From Coleophoma eucalyptorum (lineage: Eukaryota > Ascomycota > Leotiomycetes > Helotiales > Dermateaceae), in NCBI GenBank assembly GCA_026120035.1, contig JALRME010000012.1:558001-622000 (forward strand): a stretch of DNA of 64,000 bases. Reading direction: 5' to 3'. The notes beneath the pieces are model-generated. The model was not told where the DNA came from, ran no database searches, and was given only the letters and a program-made list of their open reading frames with translations. The stretch's first letter is position 1. Every line of letters begins with the position of its first letter. Below, piece after piece: positions 23,954 to 35,106 of the stretch. The translations under genes and the position numbers were made by a program.

Positions 23954-25899
23954 GATTTCTGGTTTGCCGGGTAGAGTAGTAGAGGGGTGCGGCGTGATAT
24001 AGCTACGAAATAGAGCACCGATAGATGAGAGTTTGGGAGGATTGAAAAAAGGTCTAAGGAGGGACGACCAGAATAAAGTAGATGGAGATTGAAAGTAGAA
24101 GTAGATAGGAGATGTTTAAATGTGGTGTGAAGTGGGTGCAGAGGTGGTGCAGAGATCTACAAGCTGATTAAATAAAAAGTCTTCCCGTCGGTTGGTCACT
24201 ATACTACGACGGTGCGATTGTAGATCACATCACATAACATCATAGTGTCGACCTCATCCACCAGAACCCGTCAACCCGCCCCGTTCTCATAGAGCCTTGG
24301 TACCTGTGCGTTTCGCATCGCCAAAACTAACACGATTGGCGATCAACTAGACGATCTAGTTCAAGGCACACGAAACCAACTTCTCGATCAATCCGCCGTT
24401 GCTTTGCACACTTTCCCATTCTCACCTACTGCAGTTTTTGCATGAATAATGACGCTGTGCTTCTACCACCGCTGTCAACGAGATGAACTTATTTGATCAT
24501 GTACCTCCCGCGCCGTATAGCCAGCACTGTATAAACAGGTTTGACCACTGCCGAATACGTCGCGGCAGGGCGGACAGCGGGGGACATGGCAGGGCAAAGA
24601 CAGAGAGGCAGCAAGGAAAGAGAGGCCGGAGTGACGTCTTCACCCCCTTTCGTCTGGTTTTGGTACCTGACGTGTCCACCTCTAAGCAAGGTTCATGCAT
24701 TGCAGTCTCAGGACCGGCCGAACGTGAGTGGGTTCTAATCAAGCTTAAGCGACCAAACATCTTCCCCGATCTTGATTGCGATCGAGCGATACTGCGATAG
24801 TGCATGGGGCGCGAGCCACCTCGTGCCGGTGCATGGCACGACAACTTGCTCAACGTGACGGGTTCTTTAGGGTTTGGTGGCCGTCTCGCAACGGACTATG
24901 CTCCGAATACTTACTGATGCTTTGGGGGGGGGGGAGGATGCTGCTACCACCTCCGAGAATGCATGTTCGGAGTATTTGGCATTTCAAGGGCTGACTGGCC
25001 GACGTTCGACCCCGCAATTGAAGACATATCAGCTCCTCCCATGCGTCACTTACCTGTTCCTTCTCAGCCTCCCCCCTCCCTCCCAGGACTGACAGACAGA
25101 GGCCCATAACGAATCTTTCTACTTTCTTGCGCCTTCGTGGCCAATTAGTACGATTGAAGTGTTCCACTCGGCTCTCAATATTGGATGCGTTATAATCGCG
25201 AGCAGGAGCCATGAAAAACTTGCAGTGAACTAACATAAGGTACTGCTAGGCTCTCCCCAAAAAAACTAATGGGGCAACTAATCGCAAACGAGAGATGGGC
25301 TGAGAGCAAGGTGTCTTGATATCACACCTTGATGACTTAACTGTAGGGCCAAAATTTCAGGGTCTGATTGAAACTTCGCAACCATAAGCTACTTTGCTTC
25401 TATTTTCTTTTCTTGTCTTGTTTCGCTACGTCGTTATACCTCGTAAGGCAAAAGGACCACGTAGGATCTCGTAAGGATTTCAAAAAAAAATTCCTATAGA
25501 TGGTCTCCAAAACTAAGTGGCTTTCGGACACGTCGAGGTCTTAAAAGGAATCATAACGAGGGAAGTCATATGATGGCGATTATATGCCTCTCGTCACCTC
25601 GAGCTTGCTCTCGCTCTTCTCACCCATAATCCTTACGCCATCTGGTCCTATATCCGCATTGAATGCAGAATTACTTGCCTCCACAGCATCTCTCGCAAAG
25701 AACCTTGTATCGAGTATAGTACGACCACAATTAACATTTCCCAACGGAGAGGTTTTGTCAACAGGAGCTCAATGGAAGCTTTCAGAAATTTAGCGTCGTC
25801 CTTCTCGTGTAAGTTTGCTGTGTATAGCGGGTCGTGAAAAGACAAACGCCCACGACCGACTCGGAAAGTTACGACGCGCATTTAGTGGCCGCTTGCATA
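23954..25899. other. Gene-poor interval, mixed composition
   Basis: About 1.9 kb without a supported gene. It includes an 11-nt G run at 24924-24934 and A-rich stretches near 25256 and 25481. A 69-codon plus-strand frame with an ATG at 25584 looks somewhat protein-like (GPISALNAELLASTASLAK) but has no partner exon. It leads into the decayed HET region. Confidence 0.4.
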
Positions 25900-26880
25900 T
25901 TCATCTTTTAGTTCTGTACCGGCCTTAGTTGTTTCATCAAGCAACTTGGTCATACTTTGACAAGATAGGCATCACCCCACGCGATCTGCAACTTAAGAAG
26001 CAATTCCTGATAGTGCAAGCAAACGATCCTCATGAAAGGAGATGTTGCGTTTGGTATAGCCGACAAATGTGCTCATCCATATACTCTGTGTGGTGTAATT
26101 GGGTTCCTTAGACGGATGCGGGACCCCAAATGCTTTATATTGATAAAAGATATGGAACCCCAAGTGATGGCTCCAGGTAGAAAGTATGAGTTGGGGTAGT
26201 GGATTAACTTCTGTCCATTTGCGCATTTACATAAGAGGTCTTTCAGGTTGTATTGCAGCAATCGTAGCGAAAGCAACAATTCCTGCAGTCCCCAATCTCT
26301 GATAGCTAGATTCGCTATTAGTGTTGCGGTGGTTGTTATGAGCTCCAGCGGTCCTCCCCAGAAATGGCCAAGTGCAAAGTATAGAGCTCTATCGCCAGGA
26401 CTACTGATGTGTAACCTCAGAGACTCTTGGGTTGGTTCCGCTGCCAACATCAATCAACAGTTAGTAAATAATCGTGGCTGACCTGCAGGGGACATTTGGT
26501 GTACTTAAACACTTCTTAAATCGTTTTGACAAGCTGCTCGATTTTGCCTCCAGCTACAGGAACAGATAGAGGCAGAACTTCGAAAAACGAGGCTGCGGGA
26601 TCCTCTGCTCCATCATCAGAATGCGTGATTCCCAGAGGCAGATTTGACAAGCATCTTTCAGTTCAGGAGGAAGCTGATTGCGAATACGCTTGAAACCCAT
26701 TTGGGCGAGCGAGTGAGCAATATACGGGAACTGTTCCGTTAAAGAACAAACATAACACTCTGTTGATGCTGTCGCTCTATTAAGTGCCATAAAAGAAAGG
26801 CAATTATAAACGTACAGAAATCGAATGTTATGAGAATGTAGAGATTTATCGCCTATTGCTTGCAAATTGGGTCCCATGAC
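25900..26880 (-). pseudogene. Degraded HET-domain (heterokaryon incompatibility) gene
   Basis: HET proteins trigger incompatibility or cell-death responses in filamentous ascomycetes. Minus-strand fragments carry family hallmarks: DRALYFALGHFWGGPLEL near 26360-26390 matches the first HET box (usual core ALSHCWG), and RDWGLQELLLSLRLLQY near 26250-26300 matches the third box (R.W.LQE.LLS.R). STFVGYTKRN..DRLLALSGIA at about 25995-26080 matches the region after the domain, and a frame through 25920-25965 reads YLVKV-stop, resembling the usual YLAGLW. The middle box (around YLWIDSLCI) is missing, the fragments lie in different frames, and there are stops. An upstream fragment (26877-26554) with C..C spacing may be the N-terminus. 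This is a broken, internally deleted copy with no functional product expected. Confidence 0.75.
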
Positions 26881-27185
26881 TTGAGGCTCTAACTACAGGA
26901 GTCTGCTTCGTATGCGTCTGATAGGCTTTAGCTGGATACTGAAAGTAGTAATTATCTCAAATCTTGCCCATAAATCGCCCTATGGGGGGGCACAAAAAGA
27001 AAGGTGGGGCCTAAGGAGAACAAGGCGTAGGCTAAGTGCAAGGCTCGGGCAAACCAGATTCGTTAGCATGGCGCCACATACTTTCGCATGGCTAAAAGAA
27101 CAAGCGAGAATGTAGCCACCAAAGCATGGTCGCACCTGAATGCAGAAGCGCAAAAAAAAGCCAAAAAAGATACGTCCAGAGTTTT

Positions 27186-27290
27186 ACTCCAGGTGGGTGT
27201 CGAACCCACGACTTTCGCATTTCAGATCATATTAATCAGTTTCCCGAAGAATATAAGAACGACACGCTAACCACTCTATATACCAACTTG
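27186..27290 (-). tRNA. tRNA-like sequence, possible intron-bearing tRNA-Ile(UAU) relic
   Basis: On the minus strand the sequence has a perfect T-arm (GTGGG TTCGACA CCCAC at about 27193-27209), which contains the B-box GGTTCGANNCC, and an A-box-like TAGAGTGGTTAGCG near 27266-27279. Between them a CTTATAT loop would place anticodon TAT, followed by about 27 nt that could be an intron. The anticodon stem pairs in four of five positions. The acceptor stem (3' strand CTGGAGT) pairs poorly with any 5' sequence and the D-stem is also weak. I therefore think it is a decayed tRNA gene or a tRNA-derived repeat, not a working tRNA. Confidence 0.45.
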
Positions 27291-27484
27291 TTAGCCTATG
27301 AATGTGTCCATGGGCAGTGAGCAGAACTTACGCGTCACTGGAGTTTGGTATGTTTGAATTAAAAAATCGCTTATTTCAATACATCAAACCAAACTTTAGA
27401 CCTCATAAACATACTTCCAGCTGAACGTCATAAGGCAAAATATTATTGCGTTCAAGCTCCCCTCCAAATCCACAACAACATAAA

Positions 27485-28474
27485 ATGGTGGCACAAGATC
27501 CCACCACTACCAAGGAGGAGGTCGAGGAGGAGGAAGATGATTACATGAATATGATCATAGAGGAGCCCAGTAAACCGAAGGAAAAAGAGACATACACGCA
27601 GCGGCGCATGCGCATCCAGCGCGAGTCCGAAGCACGAGGTCGAGTCAAATCGAAAGCAGAGAAGGCAGCTGAGGAAGCAGCAGCGCGAGAAGCGGCGCTT
27701 TCCACGTCGCTGTTTGGCACGACCTCCCAGGCAAACAAAGGCCTCGCCATGATGGCTAAGATGGGCTTCAAACCCGGTGCGGCTCTAGGTAGCAAGGACA
27801 ATGTGGATGCGCGGACGGAACCAATTGGACTGAATATGAAGGAAGATCGTGGAGGAGTTGGGTTGGACAGTGAAAAGAAGAGGAAATTTAGAGAGCAGGC
27901 TGAAAGCGAAGTGAAAAGGGTCAAAGCGGAAGAGGGGGACTACCGGGAGAGAGTCCGGAAGGAAAGAGAGGAGGCTCGACTCGAGGGGATGGTTGGCGCA
28001 GCCATGAGAGTTGCAGAGCGGATGTGTGGCGAGCGGGAGGAGGAAGCTGCTGGCGAGCAAGAACCAAGCAAGGAAGATGGCACGAAGCGCAAGATCTCCA
28101 CCAAACCTCTGAAACAAATCAACATATTATGGCGAGGTCTTGTCCGTCGGAGAGAGGAGAAGGAACGAGACCGGAGAATGAGATATGATCTTCACCAAAG
28201 TCTTTCACGGCTACCAACTTACGAGGACGATACCGAGGACAAGGATGATAAAAAAGCTATGGGTAAAGACAAGACGCCTTACATGCTTGTGGAGGATCTG
28301 GAAGAAGAAGATCCAGAACTCGATGAGTTTAATGCCCTGGAACCAGGCGAGCGATTACACAAGCTCGTCATGTATCTGCGAGATGAGTTTAACTATTGCT
28401 TCTGGTGCAAATTTACGTATCCAGACAAGGAAATGGAGGGCTGTCCCGGCCTTACGGAAGAAGATCACGATTAA
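27485..28474 (+). CDS. G-patch domain protein, GPATCH11-like
   Basis: Single exon, 329 aa. The start is the ATG at 27485; the open frame begins upstream with a non-ATG codon. The N-terminus is acidic (EEVEEEEDDYMNM). A Lys/Arg/Glu helix follows with YTQRRMRIQRESEARGR. The G-patch lies at about 84-130 (GLAMMAKMGFKPGAALG, then EPIGL and GGVGLD). A coiled, charged middle is followed by the C-terminal DUF4187-like segment, with RLHKLVMYLRDEFNYCFWC near 287-305 and a C..C pair. G-patch proteins bind RNA helicases; human GPATCH11 was also reported at kinetochores as CENP-Y. Function here is by family only. It converges on the PPR gene with 84 bp between stop codons. Confidence 0.88.
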   Translation: MVAQDPTTTKEEVEEEEDDYMNMIIEEPSKPKEKETYTQRRMRIQRESEARGRVKSKAEKAAEEAAAREAALSTSLFGTTSQANKGLAMMAKMGFKPGAALGSKDNVDARTEPIGLNMKEDRGGVGLDSEKKRKFREQAESEVKRVKAEEGDYRERVRKEREEARLEGMVGAAMRVAERMCGEREEEAAGEQEPSKEDGTKRKISTKPLKQINILWRGLVRRREEKERDRRMRYDLHQSLSRLPTYEDDTEDKDDKKAMGKDKTPYMLVEDLEEEDPELDEFNALEPGERLHKLVMYLRDEFNYCFWCKFTYPDKEMEGCPGLTEEDHD

Positions 28475-28558
28475 ATGCATTGGCTGAGGCGTTGGAAAAT
28501 AAGATACCCTTGTTGTTTGTAATTATACAGTAGTGAGTGGAAATGTTTATACAGATCC

Positions 28559-31202
28559 TCAATCCTGACCAGCTTGTGCTCGCCACGGCTTGTGGTCAGG
28601 TAGTCCCATTTCTTCTGCTGCCGCTTTGGTTAATTGGTCAAGATTTTCGGCCACCTCTTCGTCGAGTCTCCCTGAGGCAACGTATCCAAGTATGTCACAC
28701 AACAGCATCAATGACTCCTCAAGCTTCGCGTCTCCGGTTATCTCGTCGAATACAAGTCCCTGCTTTGCCAGTTCTTCAACCCTCCTGTCTTTGAACGTTG
28801 TCAAGATTCCTGTAACTGCATCCACTCGCTTTCGTGTTGTATTGTCAAGCTTTAGGCGACGTGGCCGGAGTCCAACTCTGTTAAGACGACCAACGCGTGA
28901 AAGTTGCAAGACGACACTTCGAGCTGTCTCTGGCGTGGGATACATGTCGAAATGGCTTTGTAGTGCCCTGAGAGCGATTGCCGTGCCGATCTGATCATCC
29001 ACAAGGCCAAAAGACAACAGTATAGTGCCATAGAGATCTCTGGGCATCTCTTCTTGTTGTCTCAATAGAGGCGCGCACCTGACCATTTCAGCAAAAAGTG
29101 TCCTACACGTGGTAAAGTTCTTGTTTCCGCGTGTAAGGACAGGATCACTTTGCTTCTGCATAAGATGCCAAAGACACCTGAAGGTGTCAAAGTCTGGACG
29201 AACACCGTGCTCGTGAACTAGTTTAACATAGTTTTCCCAAGCCCAGAATCTGTTGCGCGAGCGTATTTCTACGCCCAGAAGTTGGTTCAGGAAGAATGTG
29301 TTGGCTGGAATCTGTGCTCTCTCTAGAGTCTCATAAATCTCAAGCACACGAGTATTCTCCACTCGCCGACTATAACTTTCCACAAGCAGTCCGAATGTCT
29401 CGATGGTGGCATTAGGCATTACCCCAATAATAGATTTGTGGTCTTTTTTGTCCGGTACTGATACCACGGCTCTTACAGGACCTTCAAATCGCTGTCGTCC
29501 TTGTCGCTGCTTCACAAATTGCAACCTTGCGTCTATCATTCTCCATGCAAGATTCTCCGCAAGCTGCTCATCCTGCTTTGTCCCGCTGCGAAGCCAAGCG
29601 CCAATGAGGCCATTTATGTATTTTGCATCTGGACGAATCCCTCTTTGAAACATAATATGAAGTACCTTGTGAGCAAGGTCCAGTTCCCCGTCACCGATGA
29701 GCTTCTTCATCCACTTTCCAAAGAAGTACTTGTTATTGAACTGTTTGGGAAGGGTAGCTAGCGCCGTCGAGTCTTCCCAGGCAAGCTCGGTCTTTTTGAT
29801 TCTTAGGTTCCTCAGGTTGGTCCCAAGGACATTTTTGTACTGGGTAGTTGAATCGTGCTGCAATGCAGATTGGCTTCCCGTAAGCATCATGTCTGAAAAA
29901 ACCCTGAGCGCTAGATCTCCTTGGTTGGCATTCAACAGCCCAGATATGACAGAATCATAGTCGTCCATGGTAAGCAAAGGGCCCATAATCACCCTGAATC
30001 GTACATACAGCGCCCATGCCTTTTGTACTGCATATTCCACCTCGGAAGAAAGACTGGCCTGAATGATTGGTAAAAGTATTCGACCATTCTCTGGCTCGCT
30101 TGTGTTCCCCAGTAGTATTTCTGCCACTTCCATTGCTCGATCGATTTGTCCGTTCTTAGCAAGCATTTGAGCTCCCAGAGTCCAGTAGTTCTTGAAATCC
30201 GTACTCCGCTCATCGTAAGGATCTTCGGCCATTTCCCATAATTGAATGGCATTCTCCTGATCCCCAGAGACAAACAGAGCCTCAACATAAAGCAAGCTCG
30301 CAGAAGCTGGCAGTGCTTGACCTGCGGTACTTATATCTTCAGCCAGAATCTTGATATGCGGTAATCGGTCCGTGTTCCATTTTGCTTTCGAGCTAAAGAC
30401 TTCCCACAACACCCACCAAACGTCACCTGGGACGTCCTTCGGGGCTGTTAACAATCCTCTTCGACACAAGACATATGATCTCCACAGCTTGGAACATTTC
30501 ACCGCGATCTCCTTTTCAGATGCCCCTTCCAATACTTTTGGAAAGTCCTTCCATACTCTATGTAAATGCTCATTAAACGTGGCGATCTTCGGTGTATAGT
30601 CGTGTATTTGTTGATCCTCTAAGAAGGTTATTTGTCTGTAGGGTGATAAAGGAACTCTGAGTGACTCGGCAAAATTTGTTGGAACCTGCAATAAACTGCC
30701 TGTTATGTTGTCAGTAAAGGCATACAGAACTGTAGATTTACATACTTCTAAATCTAGTCTCGTCTATGTCGTCCATGAGATCTTCAATCTGGGGGCTCCC
30801 AACTCTCTGTCCGTCATCAGAATTTGTCGGCTTGATCATGTTCAAAAGTTTGGACATGAAACCACCCTTCGAATCACCCTTTTCTGCATTTTTAATTTCT
30901 AACAGAGATTCCTCGACTTTCTTAGCCAAGGGATCTTGACCTCTGAGACCCAAGAAGTCCTCGCCATCATCGATTTCTCTCCTGTGTCCATCTGGCGTTT
31001 GCTCGTAAAATCTGAAAACTGGTTCTGAGTCGATTACTTGGCTGGTTTTTGATTCTCGCGGCTCCTTGGTTTTAGATCTAGTACGGTTCGCAATGCCTCT
31101 CGACAACCATGGGGTCTGTTGCTGTAGTTGTAATTTGGTGAGACAGGGTCCGCACACGAAGCCGTGTAGTTTCGATGCCAATCTTGGTTGCGGGCGCGGC
31201 AT
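28559..31202 (-). CDS. Mitochondrial PPR protein, probably complex I intermediate-associated CIA84 type
   Basis: Two exons (31202-30746 and 30699-28559). The intron 30700-30745 (46 bp, GTATGT donor, AACAG acceptor) joins RFRS to SLLQVPTNF in frame and gives 865 aa. The ATG at 31202 starts a Arg/Gln-rich, acid-free N-terminus typical of a mitochondrial presequence. From about 280 onward there are helical repeats of about 35 residues resembling PPRs, for example DDYDSVISGLLNANQGDLA, LAHKVLHIMFQRGIRPDAK, VLEIYETLERAQIPANTFF and YVKLVHEHGVRPDFDTFRC. Length, targeting and repeat style fit CIA84, needed for assembly of the membrane arm of complex I in Neurospora. Another organellar RNA-processing PPR protein is the main alternative. 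It diverges from ORC3 with 173 bp between start codons. Confidence 0.82.
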
Positions 31203-31375
31203 AAGTGTTAGGATTGGCAAATGTCGTGTTGGAAAGTTCAGGATACACGAGCCTGAACACCCTCGCGATTGCGCAGTTCAAAAATTTGGAGATGTTGCCG
31301 CCTGGTCACGTGGGTGCTGTGTCAGCCTCGCGTTCCTTTGACAGTTGGACGCGTCTCTTGTTCGGAATACTCCAA
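31203..31375. promoter_or_regulatory. 173-bp bidirectional promoter, PPR gene / ORC3
   Basis: The ATGs at 31202 (minus) and 31376 (plus) leave only 173 bp for two promoters and two leaders. The space contains CACGTG (31309-31314) and a CGCGATTGCGC segment, but no TATA box is obvious. Shared control of the two genes is an inference from spacing. Confidence 0.6.
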
Positions 31376-33786
31376 ATGTCTGTGGACGGAGAAACAAGCA
31401 GCCATATAGGCTTTGATGCATCTGAGCATCAGGTAGGTCACAGAATTGATAAGGGAGTAAATACTGTGATTTCTAACCTCTTGACAGGCCACTTACATAT
31501 ACGCTCCAGGGGCTTCCGATAGACCACAGAAACGCAGAAAATTGAATGGGTCATCAACAGCTGAACACGATGATATAAGCTGCTCCAAAATCAACTTTGT
31601 ACCACTTTTGGATGGCTTGGAGATTGAACAATCCGTGCATGTCCGTCGGGAGCTTTATGATAAATTCTGGTCAGATACAGAGAATCAAATCGAGGTGTGT
31701 CCCGAACCTCAAATCTGAAAGGCACGGGCAATTGACAATAGCAGGGCATTTTGAACGAGGCAAATGAGAGCACACTTGCAGAGGTAACGGAATTCATACG
31801 AAACCTGTCAACGAATTTGTGCGTACACCTCCAAATCCGAGGGTTATTACTAACCGTCTCAAAAGACCATCAGATTATATACCAACAGGATTCATTGTGA
31901 CTGGTCCCAACATCGCATCTCAAGGACTATTATTCAATCAGCTGTCAGGCCATCTGAGAAGTCAGATCAATGGCCCAGTCGTGACGTTGAGATCAGGAGA
32001 CGCCTCAAACTTCAAGGCAGTTCTTAAAAGACTCATTAGGGACGCCACGAACCAAAGCCCCAATGAGGAAGAAGAAGGGCTGTCTCTTGAACAAAAGGTC
32101 AGCATTGCTGTGATATTATATAAAGGTGTTGCTGACAGAGCAGGGTCGTAAACTTCTTCCTTATGACCTAGAATTATTACATACCTACGTCACACTTCAT
32201 GGAAGTGAGAGAGTAATCGTGTCAATCCAGGATAGCGAGGCATTTGATGGAGCCCTGCTAACGGATATAATAACGCTGTTTCAGTAAGCTCCACCAAAAC
32301 CCAGATCTCTTCCTTCAATATTGACTAGCATATCAGCTCATGGCGAAACCGAATACCATTTGTTTTGTTATTCGGCATTGCGACATCTGTCGAGTTGTTC
32401 CACGATCGACTTTCTAGACGAGCTACTCGATGTGTCTTTGGGGCTCAATTTGATGTTGAGCAAACAAGCTCGATTGTGGAGAGAGTCTTCACAAAAGTCG
32501 TCATTTCAGCTGATGCACCTCTACGTTTAGGCTCAGCGCTAGTCTCTTCTCTAATGGAAAGACAGTACGATCATGTACAGAGTGTCCAAGCTTTTATTGC
32601 TGCTTTGAAAGTAAGTACTGTGTTGTATTCTATAGGACTAGACTGATTAGTTTAGTACTCTTACATGTGCCACTTCTATGCAAACCCTCTCACCGTGTTC
32701 TTAGATGTGTCGAGCGACCCTCAGGCTCTTCGCAAGATCTTGCAAAACGAACACTTCGAGGCCCTCCGCAACTTGCCATCATTCAGATTACGGATTCAGG
32801 ATCTACTGGAGCAGAATGAACCTGAACATGCTCACAATATGTTGGTGGACGACGAAAAGCTCTTTGAAGAAGTTGTAGCATCTATGAACGCAAAGGATGA
32901 GTCTATAAGGAATATGTTGCGAGTTCTGCATGTTTTGGCCAGTTCCTCCAAAACGTTGTCTGTCAACGTACAGCTCTTCATGGAAGCATTCACAGATTCA
33001 ATCTATGATTCGGGCACCATCACGAAAGTTATCAATACGATCAAGAGGATGGGTCCGGAACCGCTCCTTGCAACAATGCATAGCATTACTGGAGCGATTC
33101 AGAAAGGCAATAGAGAACTCGGATTGGATCCCTGGGATGACGTGGCGGCCGATTTCATTCGATCGATCAAAGATATTCAGAATCAGACTGAAAAGGTCGT
33201 TGAAGAAGCCAATGAAGCAGATGTCCCAATCAGAAGCAAGTATTCCGCTCAACACAAAGTTCTCCGGACCACAGTTATTGCACAAAAAGTACAGCTTAGC
33301 CATGACTCATCCAAACTCAGCCAACATGACGTTGAGTTTACTACCCTTGTCGACAGACTCATTGAGCTACTGCAAGAATACTTTACCATGTTCTCACCAC
33401 AAAACGACTTCATGAACGAAATATGGCTATATGATCATAGATCTCCGTACCGAGACGTCTTCACACCAAGGCCTAGATTCGTTATCGAAAGAGCCTTGTC
33501 TGCACCTCATGAATACATCGATACCTCTATGGAAGAACTGTCTTCGGCTAAGCCGGCTACAGCACTACTTTATGAAATGTATCTGGAGAACGGATCACTC
33601 GTAAATGTTTTTGATCTTTGGTCGGCCTTTTCACATCAAATGAGCTCAGATGATGATGGATATAACGAGCGAGAAACGCTTGCTTTATTCTACAGGGCTC
33701 TGGCAGATCTGAAATCATTAGGCATGGTCAAACACAGCAAGAAAAAGACAGACCATTTAGCAAAATTGGCTTGGAAAGGCCTTTGA
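31376..33786 (+). CDS. orc3: Origin recognition complex subunit 3
   Basis: Subunit of the six-protein ORC that marks replication origins in the nucleus. Seven exons (31376-31432, 31488-31694, 31745-31818, 31866-32097, 32144-32283, 32337-32610, 32656-33786) give 704 aa; all introns are 45-55 bp, and the third has a perfect TACTAAC branch site. Family-typical blocks are NFVPLLDGLE near residue 55, DYIPTGFIVTGPNIASQGLL near 115 (the degenerate AAA+ region), SWRNRIPFVLLFGIATSVEL near 245 and HFYANPLTVFLD near 335. The C-terminal winged-helix part has ETLALFYRALADLKSLGMVK. Acceptor of the fourth intron could be 32140 instead of 32143 (one residue difference). The start is the first ATG after the divergent promoter. 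Confidence 0.93.
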
Positions 33787-33867
33787 AATTGGAAATCAGA
33801 TGTTGAGAGATATAACATGTCTAAGACAGATTCAAGGCAACAGTAAAGAGATACCAAGCAGAACCAT

Positions 33868-34275
33868 TCAGTACCAAGCTGCCTTTCTTTTCCACATTTC
33901 TTGTTCCTCCGCAAGTCTTGCTTGTCTTGCTTCCTCCATAATCTCCTCCTCTGTCTTGATTTTCATAGGACTGTCACATTCCCGTAACCCAATGAAGCGA
34001 CCAATCTTTCGTCGCTTCTCCTCCAACGACATATTACATCTCCATTCTACGGGGCAAGGATAGTGTCTCGTCCATATGCATGGCGTTCGCTGATGGTAGA
34101 AATGGGCTAGATCGTCAAGCTGATCGGAAGTGAGAAGCCAGAAATTGAGGAGCGTTGCTGGGAACGAAGGGTGGACTTCGCCAGTTGTGAGTTGGACTAG
34201 TGGTGCGAGGGAAAGTGCCATCTGAGAGACCTTGGCCTGGAGAGCCGCATTGCAGGATACTCTTGCGAGAGTCAT
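33868..34275 (-). CDS. Small conserved-looking hypothetical protein
   Basis: A 135-aa single-exon frame with an ATG at 34275; a stop lies in frame just upstream. The protein has an ordered look: LLNFWLLTSDQLDDLAHFY, TPCIWTRHYPCPVEW (a Cys/Trp-rich centre near residues 63-78), RRKIGRFIGLREC, then a Glu/Arg-rich helix (EEEIMEEARQARLAEEQEM) and a WKRKAAWY end. No signal peptide or membrane segment. I recognise no named domain. It converges with ORC3, with 81 bp between stop codons. Confidence 0.75.
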   Translation of the reverse strand: MTLARVSCNAALQAKVSQMALSLAPLVQLTTGEVHPSFPATLLNFWLLTSDQLDDLAHFYHQRTPCIWTRHYPCPVEWRCNMSLEEKRRKIGRFIGLRECDSPMKIKTEEEIMEEARQARLAEEQEMWKRKAAWY

Positions 34276-35106
34276 TGGCGGATGGTCTTTTCACGACTGG
34301 ATACTGAACTGGAGGAAATGTGCTTGTGCCTTTGATATGGATGGATTTTGGAAAGTATTCGAAGTTGCCAGCAGCGAGAAGGATTATCAATTATAGAATA
34401 CAAATGAAATGACCAGAGAAATTCGAGAAGAGAATATGGATTTGACATTACTAAATACATGCGGAAGGCTGGAACCAAATTCCATTTCTACAGTACGTAT
34501 GGTCTCTAGAGTTCCCTTCTTTGTGCTCGACGGTTGGTCTTCATGCCTAGTTTTGGAAAGTCAAAGCTCTTTGAGATGATCTATTCTTGCGGTCTTTTCT
34601 TTGTTCCTGGCAAGTAAGCAACGGCTTCTGGCATAAAGCACCTATCGCTCAGGGTCTTTGAGCAAGTGCCATGGCACGTTAAAATGAGAGCTCTATTTCC
34701 GAAAATGGTAGAAGTTGCAGGATAATCGCACAAATCTAGACCAGTTGAGTCAATGGATGCTTGGTAAGCATATCAGACACTCAATCATAAGAAAATGTTC
34801 ACTGTCGATAAACAGTACTTTGGTGCAGTACCAGAGGATTCGTATCTTAGTGTTACCCGTCCCCGAAAAGGCCTGACACTTTCTTAGACAACTATTGAAT
34901 GGTTTTTAATTGCAAGAATTAGTAACAAAATATGTAAATTGCTATTGGGAAAGTTCCGTTCATATTTACACCGAACCTTCGATTGACATCCCTGGTCCGC
35001 TGGCCAAATACTTGACCCAAAATGCGTTCGCTCAAACTCCATAAACACCATGCCGCGCCTCTCGTCATATCATCTTACAAGTCTACCAGAGCCTTCTTGC
35101 CGGCCA
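34276..35106. other. Intergenic interval, 0.8 kb
   Basis: This is the promoter region of the small minus-strand gene and the 3' flank of SEC66. It is AT-rich around 34840-34990. No gene or RNA structure is supported. Confidence 0.5.

Noticed and set aside
24483..25100. GC-rich block with frames on both strands
   Set aside because: Frames on both strands are equally long and all have non-natural Arg/Gly/Pro composition.
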